Assembly (NCBI GenBank): GCA_965227095.1
Contig: CBDDFL010000001.1
Span: 2,232,001 to 2,296,000 of the forward strand
Length of the DNA stretch: 64,000 nucleotides
Origin: JANQMY01 sp965227095
Lineage (GTDB): Bacteria > Pseudomonadota > Alphaproteobacteria > JANQMY01
Direction: 5' to 3'
Part shown: in pieces, positions 34,401 to 42,392 of the stretch
Position numbering within the stretch: the first letter of the stretch is position 1
How the letters are laid out: every line of letters begins with the position of its first letter
Made by a program: the position numbers and the translations under genes
The notes under the pieces: model-generated
Database searches by the model: none
What the model saw: the letters and a program-made list of their open reading frames with translations, nothing else
Told to the model about the DNA's origin: nothing

Positions 34401-35534
34401 TCAGAACAGGGTGAGTTGGGGGCTGTCCACGGGCGGCGGCTTGAAGTGAGTAAGCGCCAGTTTGTGGGACATTTCCTGAAAGCCCAGCTTCCGCCGCGCC
34501 AAATGGAACCGTTTCGAAATGAGCTGCGCATAGGGTCCGTCGCCGGTCATGCGTTTGTGCCATTGAGAATCATAGTCCGCACCGCCGCGCATATCCCGCA
34601 TCACCGAAATCACATGGGCGGCACGATCCGGATATTCTTCCTGAAGCCATTCGCGGAATAGGTCTTTGATTTCAAGGGGCATGCGCAACAACACATAGCC
34701 CGCTTCCGCAGCGCCCGCATCCCGCGCTTTTTCCAGTATGGCTTCGATCTCATGATCGTTAATGACCGGCACTACGGGCGCCACCATGACGGCGGTAGGG
34801 ATGCCGGCCTCGCTCAGTTTCCGGATCGCCTCCAGCCGTTTTGCGGGTGTGCTTGCGCGGGGCTCCATCTTGCGCGCGGTTCGGCGGTCCAATGTGGTGA
34901 CGGATATGGCAACCTTGGTGAGGTTGCGTTGGGCAAGTTTCCGCAAAATATCCGTGTCCTGAAGAACAAGATCGGACTTGGTAACGATCGAAACCGGGTG
35001 GCCGAAACGCTCCAGCACATGAAGCACTTGGCTGGTGATTTTCATTTTCTTTTCGATGGGCTGGTAGGGGTCTGTATTGGTGCCCATGGCGATCACCCGT
35101 GGGCGATAGCTTGGACGGCGCAATTCCTTGTCGAGCAGGTCCGCGGCTTTGGGTTTGGCGAAGAGCTTGCTTTCAAAATCCAGCCCGGGGGACAAGCCCA
35201 GATAAGCGTGGGTTGGCCGCGCAAAACAATAAATGCAGCCATGTTCGCACCCACGATAGGGGTTGATGGAGCGGTCGAAGCTGATATCCGGCGACTGATT
35301 GCGGGCGATGATGGTGCGTGTGGCGTCGACTGTGACGGTGGTGCGCAGGGGTTGGGGATCGTCCGGGTGCCAACCGTCATCCACTCGTTCTTTTGTGGCT
35401 TTCTCAAACCGCCCCGTGGCGTTCGTTACGGCGCCGCGTCCCCGTCTTTCGTCTTGGGATATCCCCAATTTCCAGGTCGTGCCGGCTGTGGTGTCGTCTT
35501 TGTCGGAAACACGGTTAATGGATGTGTCTTTCAT
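34401..35534 (-). CDS. PA0069-family radical SAM protein
   Basis: Radical SAM protein of 377 residues. The [4Fe-4S] cysteines C96, C100 and C103 lie in RGCEHGCIYCFARPTHAYLG, preceded by SFDRSINPYRGCEHGC. GTNTDPYQPIEKKMKITSQV and VSVTTLD-type segments are as in the PA0069 and SplB-like group. The biochemical function of this family is not established. It starts 99 bases from a divergently transcribed glycosyltransferase-like pair and 23 bases before rnhB on the same strand. Confidence 0.88.
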   Translation of the reverse strand: MKDTSINRVSDKDDTTAGTTWKLGISQDERRGRGAVTNATGRFEKATKERVDDGWHPDDPQPLRTTVTVDATRTIIARNQSPDISFDRSINPYRGCEHGCIYCFARPTHAYLGLSPGLDFESKLFAKPKAADLLDKELRRPSYRPRVIAMGTNTDPYQPIEKKMKITSQVLHVLERFGHPVSIVTKSDLVLQDTDILRKLAQRNLTKVAISVTTLDRRTARKMEPRASTPAKRLEAIRKLSEAGIPTAVMVAPVVPVINDHEIEAILEKARDAGAAEAGYVLLRMPLEIKDLFREWLQEEYPDRAAHVISVMRDMRGGADYDSQWHKRMTGDGPYAQLISKRFHLARRKLGFQEMSHKLALTHFKPPPVDSPQLTLF

Positions 35535-35633
35535 GCCGCAAGTTTAGGCTTCTAATGCGAACAAAACAAGAACATTCAGGCTTGTGCCTTTTGGACGGTG
35601 TTTATGCTGCACCGCAACTGATATATTTCGCAC

Positions 35634-36338
35634 ATGATTAGCGTAATCATCCCGACATTGAATTCCGAGCGGACGCTGCCGCGGACGCTGGCCTGCCTGA
35701 TCCCGCCCACCGTGAAGGGGCTGGTTCGCGAGGTCATCATCGTCGATGGCGGGTCGGTGGATGACACCGCGACCGTTGCGGAGGTGACGGGGGCGAAGTT
35801 CCTGTCGGCGCCCCGCGGGCGCGGCCATCAACTGCGCGCGGGTGGTGAAACCGCCAAGAGTGAATGGCTGCTTTTCCTGCATAGCGACACGGTGCTGTCG
35901 CCGGAATGGAGCGAGGAAGTCGAGGCGTTTATGGAACGCGTCGATCGGGCCTATGACGGCACCCGAGAATCTCGCGAAGTGGCCGGTGTCTTTAAATTTT
36001 CACTAGATGATTTTCGGCCATCGGCCCGCCGTTTGGAATGGTGGGTATCGGTCAGATGCCGGTTTGCGGCATTGCCCTATGGCGATCAGGGACTGTTGAT
36101 CAGCCGGGAATTCTACGACCGTTTGGGTGGCTTCTCCGACATGCCATTGATGGAAGATGTGGACATGGTGCGCCGCATCGGCCGCAACCGGTTGCACTTC
36201 TTTAAGTCAGACGCGGTGACCAGTGCGGAACGGTATCGCAAAGATGGCTATGTGCTGCGGCCCATGCGCAATATGAGCTGCTTGGCCCTTTATTATTTGG
36301 GTGTTCCGACCTCGGTGATTTCACGCCTTTACGGTTAG
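35634..36338 (+). CDS. Family 2 glycosyltransferase-like protein (TIGR04283 type)
   Basis: Protein of 234 residues with a GT-A fold: N-terminal ISVIIPTLNSERTLPRTL, EVIIVDGGSVDDT, the LLFLHSDTVLSPEW metal-binding segment, then ALPYGDQGLLISREFYDRLGG and MPLMEDVDMVRRI. These last two are hallmarks of the rSAM/selenodomain-associated transferase 2 family. The acceptor is unknown. It is followed 11 bases later by its usual partner, a TIGR04282-type protein. Confidence 0.88.
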   Translation: MISVIIPTLNSERTLPRTLACLIPPTVKGLVREVIIVDGGSVDDTATVAEVTGAKFLSAPRGRGHQLRAGGETAKSEWLLFLHSDTVLSPEWSEEVEAFMERVDRAYDGTRESREVAGVFKFSLDDFRPSARRLEWWVSVRCRFAALPYGDQGLLISREFYDRLGGFSDMPLMEDVDMVRRIGRNRLHFFKSDAVTSAERYRKDGYVLRPMRNMSCLALYYLGVPTSVISRLYG

Positions 36339-36349
36339 CCACTTCATCT

Positions 36350-36955
36350 GTGTACAAACAAGTTATTATATATGCGAAGGCCCCCAAACTGGGCACCGTG
36401 AAAACGCGGTTGGCGGCTGGTGTTGGGCCGGTGGAGGCGTGCCGGCTTTACCGCCTGTGGAGCGCCGATGTGATCCGCCGCATCGCGCGGGACCGGCGGT
36501 GGCAAACGCGTATTGCTGTCAGTCCGGATGTGGAAGCCGCCAGTGCGGGGTGGGGTGCCATCTGGCCGATTGAAATCTCGCGACAACCGCAGGGTACCGG
36601 CGATTTGGGATCGCGTATGGCCCGCACATTTCGCAATGGTGCGCCTGGTCCGTGCTTGATTGTGGGCAGCGATATTCCGGACCTACAGCCCCAGCACCTT
36701 GACCAGGCGTTCGACGCCCTCGGGGGGCACGATGCGGTCTTCGGCCCGGCGGATGATGGCGGCTATTGGCTGATCGGTGTCTCCCCCAAGCTGCGTCCCC
36801 ATGTGAGGCTTGATGGTGTTCGTTGGTCTACGGAACATGCGCTCGCCGACACGATCAACGCCTTGGGGGCCGGGAAGAAAATTGCGCTGTTGCCGGACCG
36901 CCTGGCGGACATTGATACGGTAGCGGATTTAAGGGCGTGGCGGGAACAGACTTAA
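36350..36955 (+). CDS. TIGR04282-type (DUF2064) nucleotidyl/glycosyltransferase-like protein
   Basis: Protein of 201 residues, GTG start. Features of the rSAM/selenodomain-associated transferase 1 family are IIYAKAPKLGTVKTRLA, LGSRMARTF, LIVGSDIPDLQPQHLDQAF and FGPADDGGYWLIGVSP. The fold resembles sugar nucleotidyltransferases. It is paired with the TIGR04283 gene, probably as an operon. The function is unknown; in some organisms the pair occurs with radical SAM genes, and here one is divergently adjacent. Confidence 0.9.
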   Translation: MYKQVIIYAKAPKLGTVKTRLAAGVGPVEACRLYRLWSADVIRRIARDRRWQTRIAVSPDVEAASAGWGAIWPIEISRQPQGTGDLGSRMARTFRNGAPGPCLIVGSDIPDLQPQHLDQAFDALGGHDAVFGPADDGGYWLIGVSPKLRPHVRLDGVRWSTEHALADTINALGAGKKIALLPDRLADIDTVADLRAWREQT

Positions 36956-36962
36956 CCTATAT

Positions 36963-37042
36963 CGCTCATTCCCGCGAAAGCGGGAATCTATTGTGCTCAG
37001 CAAAGATCCCGGCTCGCGCGTGCGCTTGGCCGGGATGAGCGG
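36963..37042. repeat. 80-bp palindromic intergenic element, copy 2
   Basis: Second copy of the element at 32235-32314 in the same orientation, with about 5 differences in 80 bases and intact outer (CGCTCAT/ATGAGCG) and inner (TTCCCGC/GCGGGAA) arms. It starts 7 bases after the stop of the TIGR04282 gene and, like copy 1, lies between convergent genes (here with moaB). Confidence 0.85.
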
Positions 37043-37080
37043 CGAAAATTCTAGTTCTGGGGCGCGATGACGGCGTTGAC

Positions 37081-37617
37081 CTAACCTTTATGCTCTTCCA
37101 AGCGCGGCAGGATCTCCACGAAATTGCAGGGGCGGTGGCGGGAATCGAGCTGGTACTGAAAAATGCCGTCCCACGCATCCTTGCAGGCGCCGGGCGAGCC
37201 CGGTACCGCAAACAACAGCGTGCCGCCGGCGATGCCGGCGCAGGCACGGGACTGGAGCGTGGACGTCGCCACCGTCTGATAGCTCACCATATGAAAGACG
37301 GTTGAAAACCCGTCGATCTCTTTCTCGAACACGGAGCGGAACGCTTCCGGCGTCACATCGCGGCCCGTAATGCCGGTGCCGCCGGTGGAAATCACCGCAT
37401 CCACCTCTGGGTCATCGATCCATTTTTTGAGCTGGGCCACAATGTCCGGCACCTCGTCTTTCACGATGGTGCGGTCGGCCAAGGTGTGGCCCGCATTTTC
37501 AAGACGTCCCACAAGGATCGAGCCGCTTTCATCATCCGCCGCGTGGCGCGAATCCGACACGGTCATGATCGCGATGCGGATGGGTTTGAAGTCTCTGGTT
37601 TCGTCAATGCCAGCCAT
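37081..37617 (-). CDS. moaB: Molybdenum cofactor biosynthesis protein B
   Basis: MoaB/Mog-fold protein of 178 residues, implicated in adenylylation of molybdopterin. The binding-site motifs are VDAVISTGGTGITGRDVTPEAF near residue 75 and LLFAVPGSPGACKDAWDGI near residue 134, with IMTVSDSRHAADDESG at the N-terminus. No other molybdenum cofactor genes are in the window. It starts 15 bases after the lytic transglycosylase stop and is convergent with the transferase pair. Confidence 0.94.
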   Translation of the reverse strand: MAGIDETRDFKPIRIAIMTVSDSRHAADDESGSILVGRLENAGHTLADRTIVKDEVPDIVAQLKKWIDDPEVDAVISTGGTGITGRDVTPEAFRSVFEKEIDGFSTVFHMVSYQTVATSTLQSRACAGIAGGTLLFAVPGSPGACKDAWDGIFQYQLDSRHRPCNFVEILPRLEEHKG

Positions 37618-37632
37618 GCTGGTTAGGTCCCC

Positions 37633-39438
37633 CTAGTTTTTTGAGGCGACAGGAACCTCAACCCTATCAAGGGGGACATAAGTTGGCCAGACATTGGCGG
37701 CCGCCGCATCGAGAGACGGTGTCGGCTGGCCGAAACGTTTGCGGTAGATCCAGTAATTGGTCAGCACATGCTCGATATAGCCGCGGGTTTCGCGCGACGG
37801 GATGCTTTCAATAAACAGCAGCGGATCATCACGGAAGTTTGTTTTGCGTTTCCATTTGCGCAAATTGCCGGGGCCCGCATTGTAGGACACCATCAGCATG
37901 TAAAGATTATTGTCGGAACCCAGAGAGTTCATCAGTGTTCGGATGTATTTCTGGCCGAGCGCGATATTGAACGACGGGTCGAGCAGCTTGTCGCGCTTGG
38001 AACGGGCGAGAGACCTGTCCCGCGCCACGAAGCTTGCGGTGCGCGGCATGATCTGCATCAGCCCCCGGGCGCCGGCACGGCTCTTTGCGCGGGCCTTGAA
38101 CCGGCTTTCTTGGCGCATCAAGGCGTAGATCAAGGCCTTATCGACGGTGTAGCCGCCGGTCGGTTCGTAGTTCGGTACCGGGTACCGCGCCAAGTCGAAG
38201 GGCTGGTCTTGAATGCGCTCGGCAATCTGCACCTGTGAGGCGGGGAGTTCCACTTTGGTGGTCAGCGCCACCAAGGCCCGATCCAAGTTCGCGGGTAAGC
38301 GGCCATGGGCGCGCAGAATTTCCTGATCGGCCGAATGGGTTTGCCCAATCTGCGACAGGGCGACGGCCCGCTTCACAGGCGCATAGGCCAAGAGGGCATC
38401 CAATTCCCGCTGCGTGAGGGTCGGTTCGGACCAGTTAAGCGGCAATTCCCGGCCCAATTGGCGTGTCGCTAAAACGCCGTAAAATGTGTGCGGGTCTTGC
38501 GCGGCGATCTCCAGCATGTCGATGACTTTTTCAGGCTGCCCCTCGATCAGGTATCCGCGGGCCGCCCAAAAGGCCCCGGCGGCCCGTGTGCCTTGAGAGA
38601 CGACGCGAGAGCGCGCCAGATGGGAAAAATGGTCCGCGCTTTTCGCGTAATTGTGCATGCGGAAATTGGCCAGGCCCGCCGTCCAATCGGACAGAGGCAC
38701 TTCACCACGGTTACGGGCCGCCACTTTTTCCGCGATGCGGGCGGCTTTCGTATCGACGCCTTCGCGATAGTAAGACGCTGCGATCCACCCCAGCGCATCG
38801 TCGAATTCATTACGGCGCAGATCTTTACTGGTGCGCTTTTCGTGCAAGTAATTGTAGGCAGCGGTGGGGCGGCCCCGGCGGTTTAACGTCTTGATATGGC
38901 GGTTGATGGCGCGCACGCGGCGGGTGCGGCGCCGGGGCGTGGTTGTCTCGCCCACTTGAACTTGCCGTTCCCGATAGGCCCGGCGCAACGGGCGTTCCGG
39001 TCGAGAGGCGCCGGATGGGCGGCGCTTGACCGCCAATCGATAGATTCGCGACGCGCCGGGGTGGTCCGCATATTTGGACATCCAACGGCGTAACTCAGAG
39101 TATTTTGAACGGTATGCCGTGGGGTGTAGGTACCGTTGATGGAGCACGTGACCCATCAAGATGTTGTTGTCCAGCTTCTTGATGTGCTTGTCGGCTGTCT
39201 TCCAATGGCCCTTTTCCTGGGCTTTGAAAATCTTTCGGTACAGCGCCACGTCATCGCTGCTCAAAACGGCGGGCGTAATGTTTGTCGTGTCCGAGGCGTA
39301 GCTGTCCGTCGGGGCCGAATCTTGCGCCTTTTCGGTTGCGGAAGCACTTTGGGGGGACGCGATAACAGCGATCATGATCGCTGCCGACACCCAAAAACCG
39401 ATGCGTTGCCGCCAAATCGCGGCGAAACCCTGACCCAT
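37633..39438 (-). CDS. Soluble lytic murein transglycosylase (Slt70-like)
   Basis: Protein of 601 residues that cleaves peptidoglycan glycan strands to 1,6-anhydro ends. A signal peptide (about residues 8-33, FWVSAAIMIAVIASPQSASA) sends it to the periplasm. A long alpha-superhelical region (about 60-400) precedes the SLT domain with catalytic E444 in YALMRQESRFKAR, then RGLMQIMPRTA, FNIALGQKYI and LMVSYNAGPGN. The ATG at 39438 is chosen because it directly precedes the signal peptide; the frame is open to 39729 but overlaps the next gene. Confidence 0.94.
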   Translation of the reverse strand: MGQGFAAIWRQRIGFWVSAAIMIAVIASPQSASATEKAQDSAPTDSYASDTTNITPAVLSSDDVALYRKIFKAQEKGHWKTADKHIKKLDNNILMGHVLHQRYLHPTAYRSKYSELRRWMSKYADHPGASRIYRLAVKRRPSGASRPERPLRRAYRERQVQVGETTTPRRRTRRVRAINRHIKTLNRRGRPTAAYNYLHEKRTSKDLRRNEFDDALGWIAASYYREGVDTKAARIAEKVAARNRGEVPLSDWTAGLANFRMHNYAKSADHFSHLARSRVVSQGTRAAGAFWAARGYLIEGQPEKVIDMLEIAAQDPHTFYGVLATRQLGRELPLNWSEPTLTQRELDALLAYAPVKRAVALSQIGQTHSADQEILRAHGRLPANLDRALVALTTKVELPASQVQIAERIQDQPFDLARYPVPNYEPTGGYTVDKALIYALMRQESRFKARAKSRAGARGLMQIMPRTASFVARDRSLARSKRDKLLDPSFNIALGQKYIRTLMNSLGSDNNLYMLMVSYNAGPGNLRKWKRKTNFRDDPLLFIESIPSRETRGYIEHVLTNYWIYRKRFGQPTPSLDAAAANVWPTYVPLDRVEVPVASKN

Positions 39439-39550
39439 ATGCGAAATCCTTTGCGCCTCGCGAACACGCGCATCAATGAAGACCGCGCCCTCGACAAGAC
39501 TGAACCTACCGACCAGGGCTTTATGCTTGATAAATATTGGCGAAATTTGG

Positions 39551-40369
39551 TCAGCCGCCCCCTGCCGACCCGAGCTTATCCTTAATAGAAAGTAAATCCT
39601 GCCAAGCCAATCGCTTTTGTCCCGGTTGGCGTAACAAATACGCCGGGTGGAAGGTGGGCAGGAGCGGCACGTCCGAGCGGTCGCCGATGGAGAGCTGTTT
39701 CCACTTGCCCCGCAGGCGCATGATGCCATCGGTGGTGTTGAGCAATTGTTTGGCGGAAACGCCGCCCAAGGCCACCACGATGGAAGGGTTCACCAACTCT
39801 AGGTGCCGCTCCAGAAAGGGCAGGCACAGGGCTATTTCTTCGGGCGTGGGGTTGCGATTGCCCGGTGGGCGCCAGGGAATGATGTTGGTGATATAGGCAC
39901 TTGTGCGGTCAAGGCCGATCGCCGCCAACATGCGATCAAGCAACTTCCCGCTTCGGCCGACAAAGGGCAGGCCCTGGAGGTCCTCGTCGCGTCCGGGCGC
40001 CTCACCCACGAAAACGATCTTGGCCTGTGGATTGCCGTCCGCGAAAACCAGGTTCTTGGCTGTCTTCTTCAGCGAGCACTCGTCGAAATTTGCAAGCGCG
40101 GCCTTTAGCGCGTCCAAGGTTGCGGCGTCGCGCGCGCGATCGCGGGCGGTGCTGGCCAGTTGATCGGCGCTTGCCGCGGCGGGGGCCTTAGGGGCCGCCA
40201 CGGGTGGTGGAGCCTGCGCCGCGGGTGATTCTTTAACGGGCGTGGAAATGTCTGTTTTCGGTTTGGGTGTCACCCGGCGATCAAGCGGTGTGTCACCAAT
40301 TGTATCGGTAACACCTTGTTCCGCGTACCAGCGCAAAAGAGTGATGGAAGCTTGATCAGTCTGGGTCAT
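39551..40369 (-). CDS. Uracil-DNA glycosylase family 4-like protein
   Basis: Protein of 272 residues with an N-terminal variable region rich in Pro and Ala (about 35-70) and a UDG domain. Motif A is VGEAPGRDEDLQGLPFVGRSG near residues 121-141; the C-terminal active-site motif is PTFHPAYLLRQP. Family 4 enzymes hold a [4Fe-4S] cluster with four cysteines; here I see Cys98 and Cys182 at two positions, but the CxxC partner is missing and the third position is Trp166 (NIIPWRPPGN). It removes uracil from DNA if active. Confidence 0.85.
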   Translation of the reverse strand: MTQTDQASITLLRWYAEQGVTDTIGDTPLDRRVTPKPKTDISTPVKESPAAQAPPPVAAPKAPAAASADQLASTARDRARDAATLDALKAALANFDECSLKKTAKNLVFADGNPQAKIVFVGEAPGRDEDLQGLPFVGRSGKLLDRMLAAIGLDRTSAYITNIIPWRPPGNRNPTPEEIALCLPFLERHLELVNPSIVVALGGVSAKQLLNTTDGIMRLRGKWKQLSIGDRSDVPLLPTFHPAYLLRQPGQKRLAWQDLLSIKDKLGSAGGG

Positions 40370-40520
40370 TTCGCGTCAATTTGGTGGATGACGTAGGGGA
40401 CGCCTCGTAATTTTGAACTCGCATTCTTCGAAAATTCCGGTATGTAACACGGCAGATAGTTTCTCTTATGCGTTTGCGGCGACCGGTGGTTGCGTCGGTG
40501 TGATGGGTCAAAGGGTTGCG

Positions 40521-40549
40521 TTGACCTACCGTCATTGGTCTTTAAATAA
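40521..40549 (+). promoter_or_regulatory. Promoter candidate for the ETF-QO gene
   Basis: TTGACC (40521-40526) and AAATAA (40544-40549) are 17 bases apart, about 75 bases before the ATG. The -10 box is only a partial match. The rest of the 256-base gap from 40370 to 40625 shows no gene or RNA that I can recognise. Confidence 0.35.
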
Positions 40550-40625
40550 CGGTCAGCATCGCCTTATTGGTGAGCCGCGACAATCTAAAAATAACGGCAA
40601 TAAATTCGGGCACAAAGGATAGAAT

Positions 40626-42296
40626 ATGTCAGACGCTACAGTTGAACGCGAGTCGATGGAGTATGACGTCGTCATCGTCGGCGCCGGACCAGCCGGATTG
40701 TCAGCGGCAATTCGTTTAAAACAATGCGCAGCAGACGCGGGCACCGACATCAGCGTGGCGGTGTTGGAGAAGGGCTCGGAAGTGGGCGCGCATATTTTGT
40801 CGGGCGCCGTGCTGGATCCCATCGCGCTCAATGAGCTGATCCCGGATTGGAAGGAACAGGGCGCCCCGCTGAACACACCGGTGACGGATGACAGGTTCTT
40901 GTATCTTGGCGCGGCGGGCGGCATTCGCATCCCGAACCTGATTATTCCTCCCATGATGAACAATCACGGAAACTACATCGTCAGTCTAGGGAATGTGTGC
41001 CGTTGGCTGGCAGAACAAGCTGAAGGGCTTGGGGTTGAAATCTATCCGGGCTTTGCCTGTTCCGAGATCGTTTACAATGACGATGGCAGCGTGAAGGGCG
41101 TTGCCACGGGCGATTTGGGCGTTGGCCGCGATGGTGGTCAAAAAGATACGTATACGCCGGGTATGGAGCTGCACGCGAAATACACGTTGATCGGCGAAGG
41201 GGTGCGCGGGTCGCTGGCCAAGACACTCATCCAGAAATTCTCTCTTGATGCCAATAGTGAGCCACAGAAATTCGGCATTGGTCTGAAAGAGCTGTGGGAA
41301 ATCGATCCGGCGCAACACAAGCAAGGCATGGTGGTGCACACCATGGGGTGGCCGCTGAACAATAGTACGGGCGGCGGGTCGTTCATGTATCACTTGGAAA
41401 ACAACCAAGTGGCGGTGGGGTTTGTGGTGCACCTGAACTACAAGAACCCCTACATTTCGCCGTTTGATGAATTCCAACGGTTTAAAACGCATCCGTCCAT
41501 TCGCCCTTACTTTGAAGGCGGCAAGCGCGTGTCCTATGGCGCGCGGGCGATCACTGAAGGTGGCTTCCAGTCGGTGCCCAAACTCATCTTCCCAGGTGGG
41601 GCGTTGATCGGCTGTTCCGCAGGCTTTGTGAACCTGCCGCGAATCAAAGGCAGCCATAACGCCATGAAGTCGGGCATGTTGGCGGCGGAGGCGGTGTCCG
41701 AGGCGCTCAAATCCGGCCGCGCGTCGGATGAACTAACGGCCTATGAAGAAGGCTACCGCTCGTCGCACATCTTCACGGACCTGAAGCGGGTTCGCAATAT
41801 GAAGCCGCTGTGGAGCAAGTTCGGTACTTTCCTCGGGTTTGGCTTGGGGGGCATTGACCTGTGGATGAACAATCTGGGCATCGGCCTGCCGGTCACCATG
41901 AAACATGGCAAGGCGGATCATGAAACCCTGATCAAAGCGTCTCATGTGAAGCCCATCGACTATCCGAAGCCTGACGGCGAAGTGTCCTTCGACAAGCTGA
42001 GCTCTGTGTTCCTGTCCAGCACCAACCACGAAGAAGACCAACCGATCCATCTGCGGCTGACGGACGAGACGGTCCCGATCCAGCAGAATCTGCCCAATTT
42101 CGCGGAGCCTGCGCAGCGCTATTGTCCGGCGGGGGTTTACGAAGTGGTCACCGACAATAATGGCGGGACACCGCGATTCGTCATCAATGCGCAGAACTGC
42201 GTCCACTGTAAGACCTGCGACATCAAGGATCCGAGCCAAAATATCACTTGGACCGTGCCGGAAGGTGGCGGCGGCCCCAACTATCCGAATATGTGA
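40626..42296 (+). CDS. Electron transfer flavoprotein-ubiquinone oxidoreductase
   Basis: Inner-membrane flavoprotein of 556 residues passing electrons from ETF to ubiquinone during fatty acid and amino acid oxidation. The N-terminal FAD-binding Rossmann motif is DVVIVGAGPAGLSAAIRL. The C-terminal [4Fe-4S] ligands are C500 (RYCPAGVY) and C525, C528, C531 (NCVHCKTCDIKDP). GWPLNNSTGGGSFMYH is in the quinone-binding region. AAAGGAT lies 6 bases before the ATG. It stands alone; the ETF subunit genes are not in the window. Confidence 0.96.
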   Translation: MSDATVERESMEYDVVIVGAGPAGLSAAIRLKQCAADAGTDISVAVLEKGSEVGAHILSGAVLDPIALNELIPDWKEQGAPLNTPVTDDRFLYLGAAGGIRIPNLIIPPMMNNHGNYIVSLGNVCRWLAEQAEGLGVEIYPGFACSEIVYNDDGSVKGVATGDLGVGRDGGQKDTYTPGMELHAKYTLIGEGVRGSLAKTLIQKFSLDANSEPQKFGIGLKELWEIDPAQHKQGMVVHTMGWPLNNSTGGGSFMYHLENNQVAVGFVVHLNYKNPYISPFDEFQRFKTHPSIRPYFEGGKRVSYGARAITEGGFQSVPKLIFPGGALIGCSAGFVNLPRIKGSHNAMKSGMLAAEAVSEALKSGRASDELTAYEEGYRSSHIFTDLKRVRNMKPLWSKFGTFLGFGLGGIDLWMNNLGIGLPVTMKHGKADHETLIKASHVKPIDYPKPDGEVSFDKLSSVFLSSTNHEEDQPIHLRLTDETVPIQQNLPNFAEPAQRYCPAGVYEVVTDNNGGTPRFVINAQNCVHCKTCDIKDPSQNITWTVPEGGGGPNYPNM

Positions 42297-42308
42297 TATG
42301 AAGAAGTT

Positions 42309-42353
42309 CTTAAACCCGATGTGGTCAGGTAAAGTGTCTTATTCGGGTTTAAG
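42309..42353 (+). other. 11-bp perfect inverted repeat between ETF-QO and the TPR gene
   Basis: CTTAAACCCGA (42309-42319) and TCGGGTTTAAG (42343-42353) are exact complements around a 23-base loop, in the 96-base gap. No T-run follows. It may be an RNA hairpin at the ETF-QO mRNA end or two half-sites for a regulator of the downstream gene. Confidence 0.5.
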
Positions 42354-42392
42354 CATCTCTAGCCAAGATTTGGCGTATTTGAACGGTTCCGT

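Noticed and set aside
40370..40625. Possible RNA gene in the 256-base gap before ETF-QO
   Set aside because: No tRNA cloverleaf or known RNA motif; only a modest promoter-like sequence.
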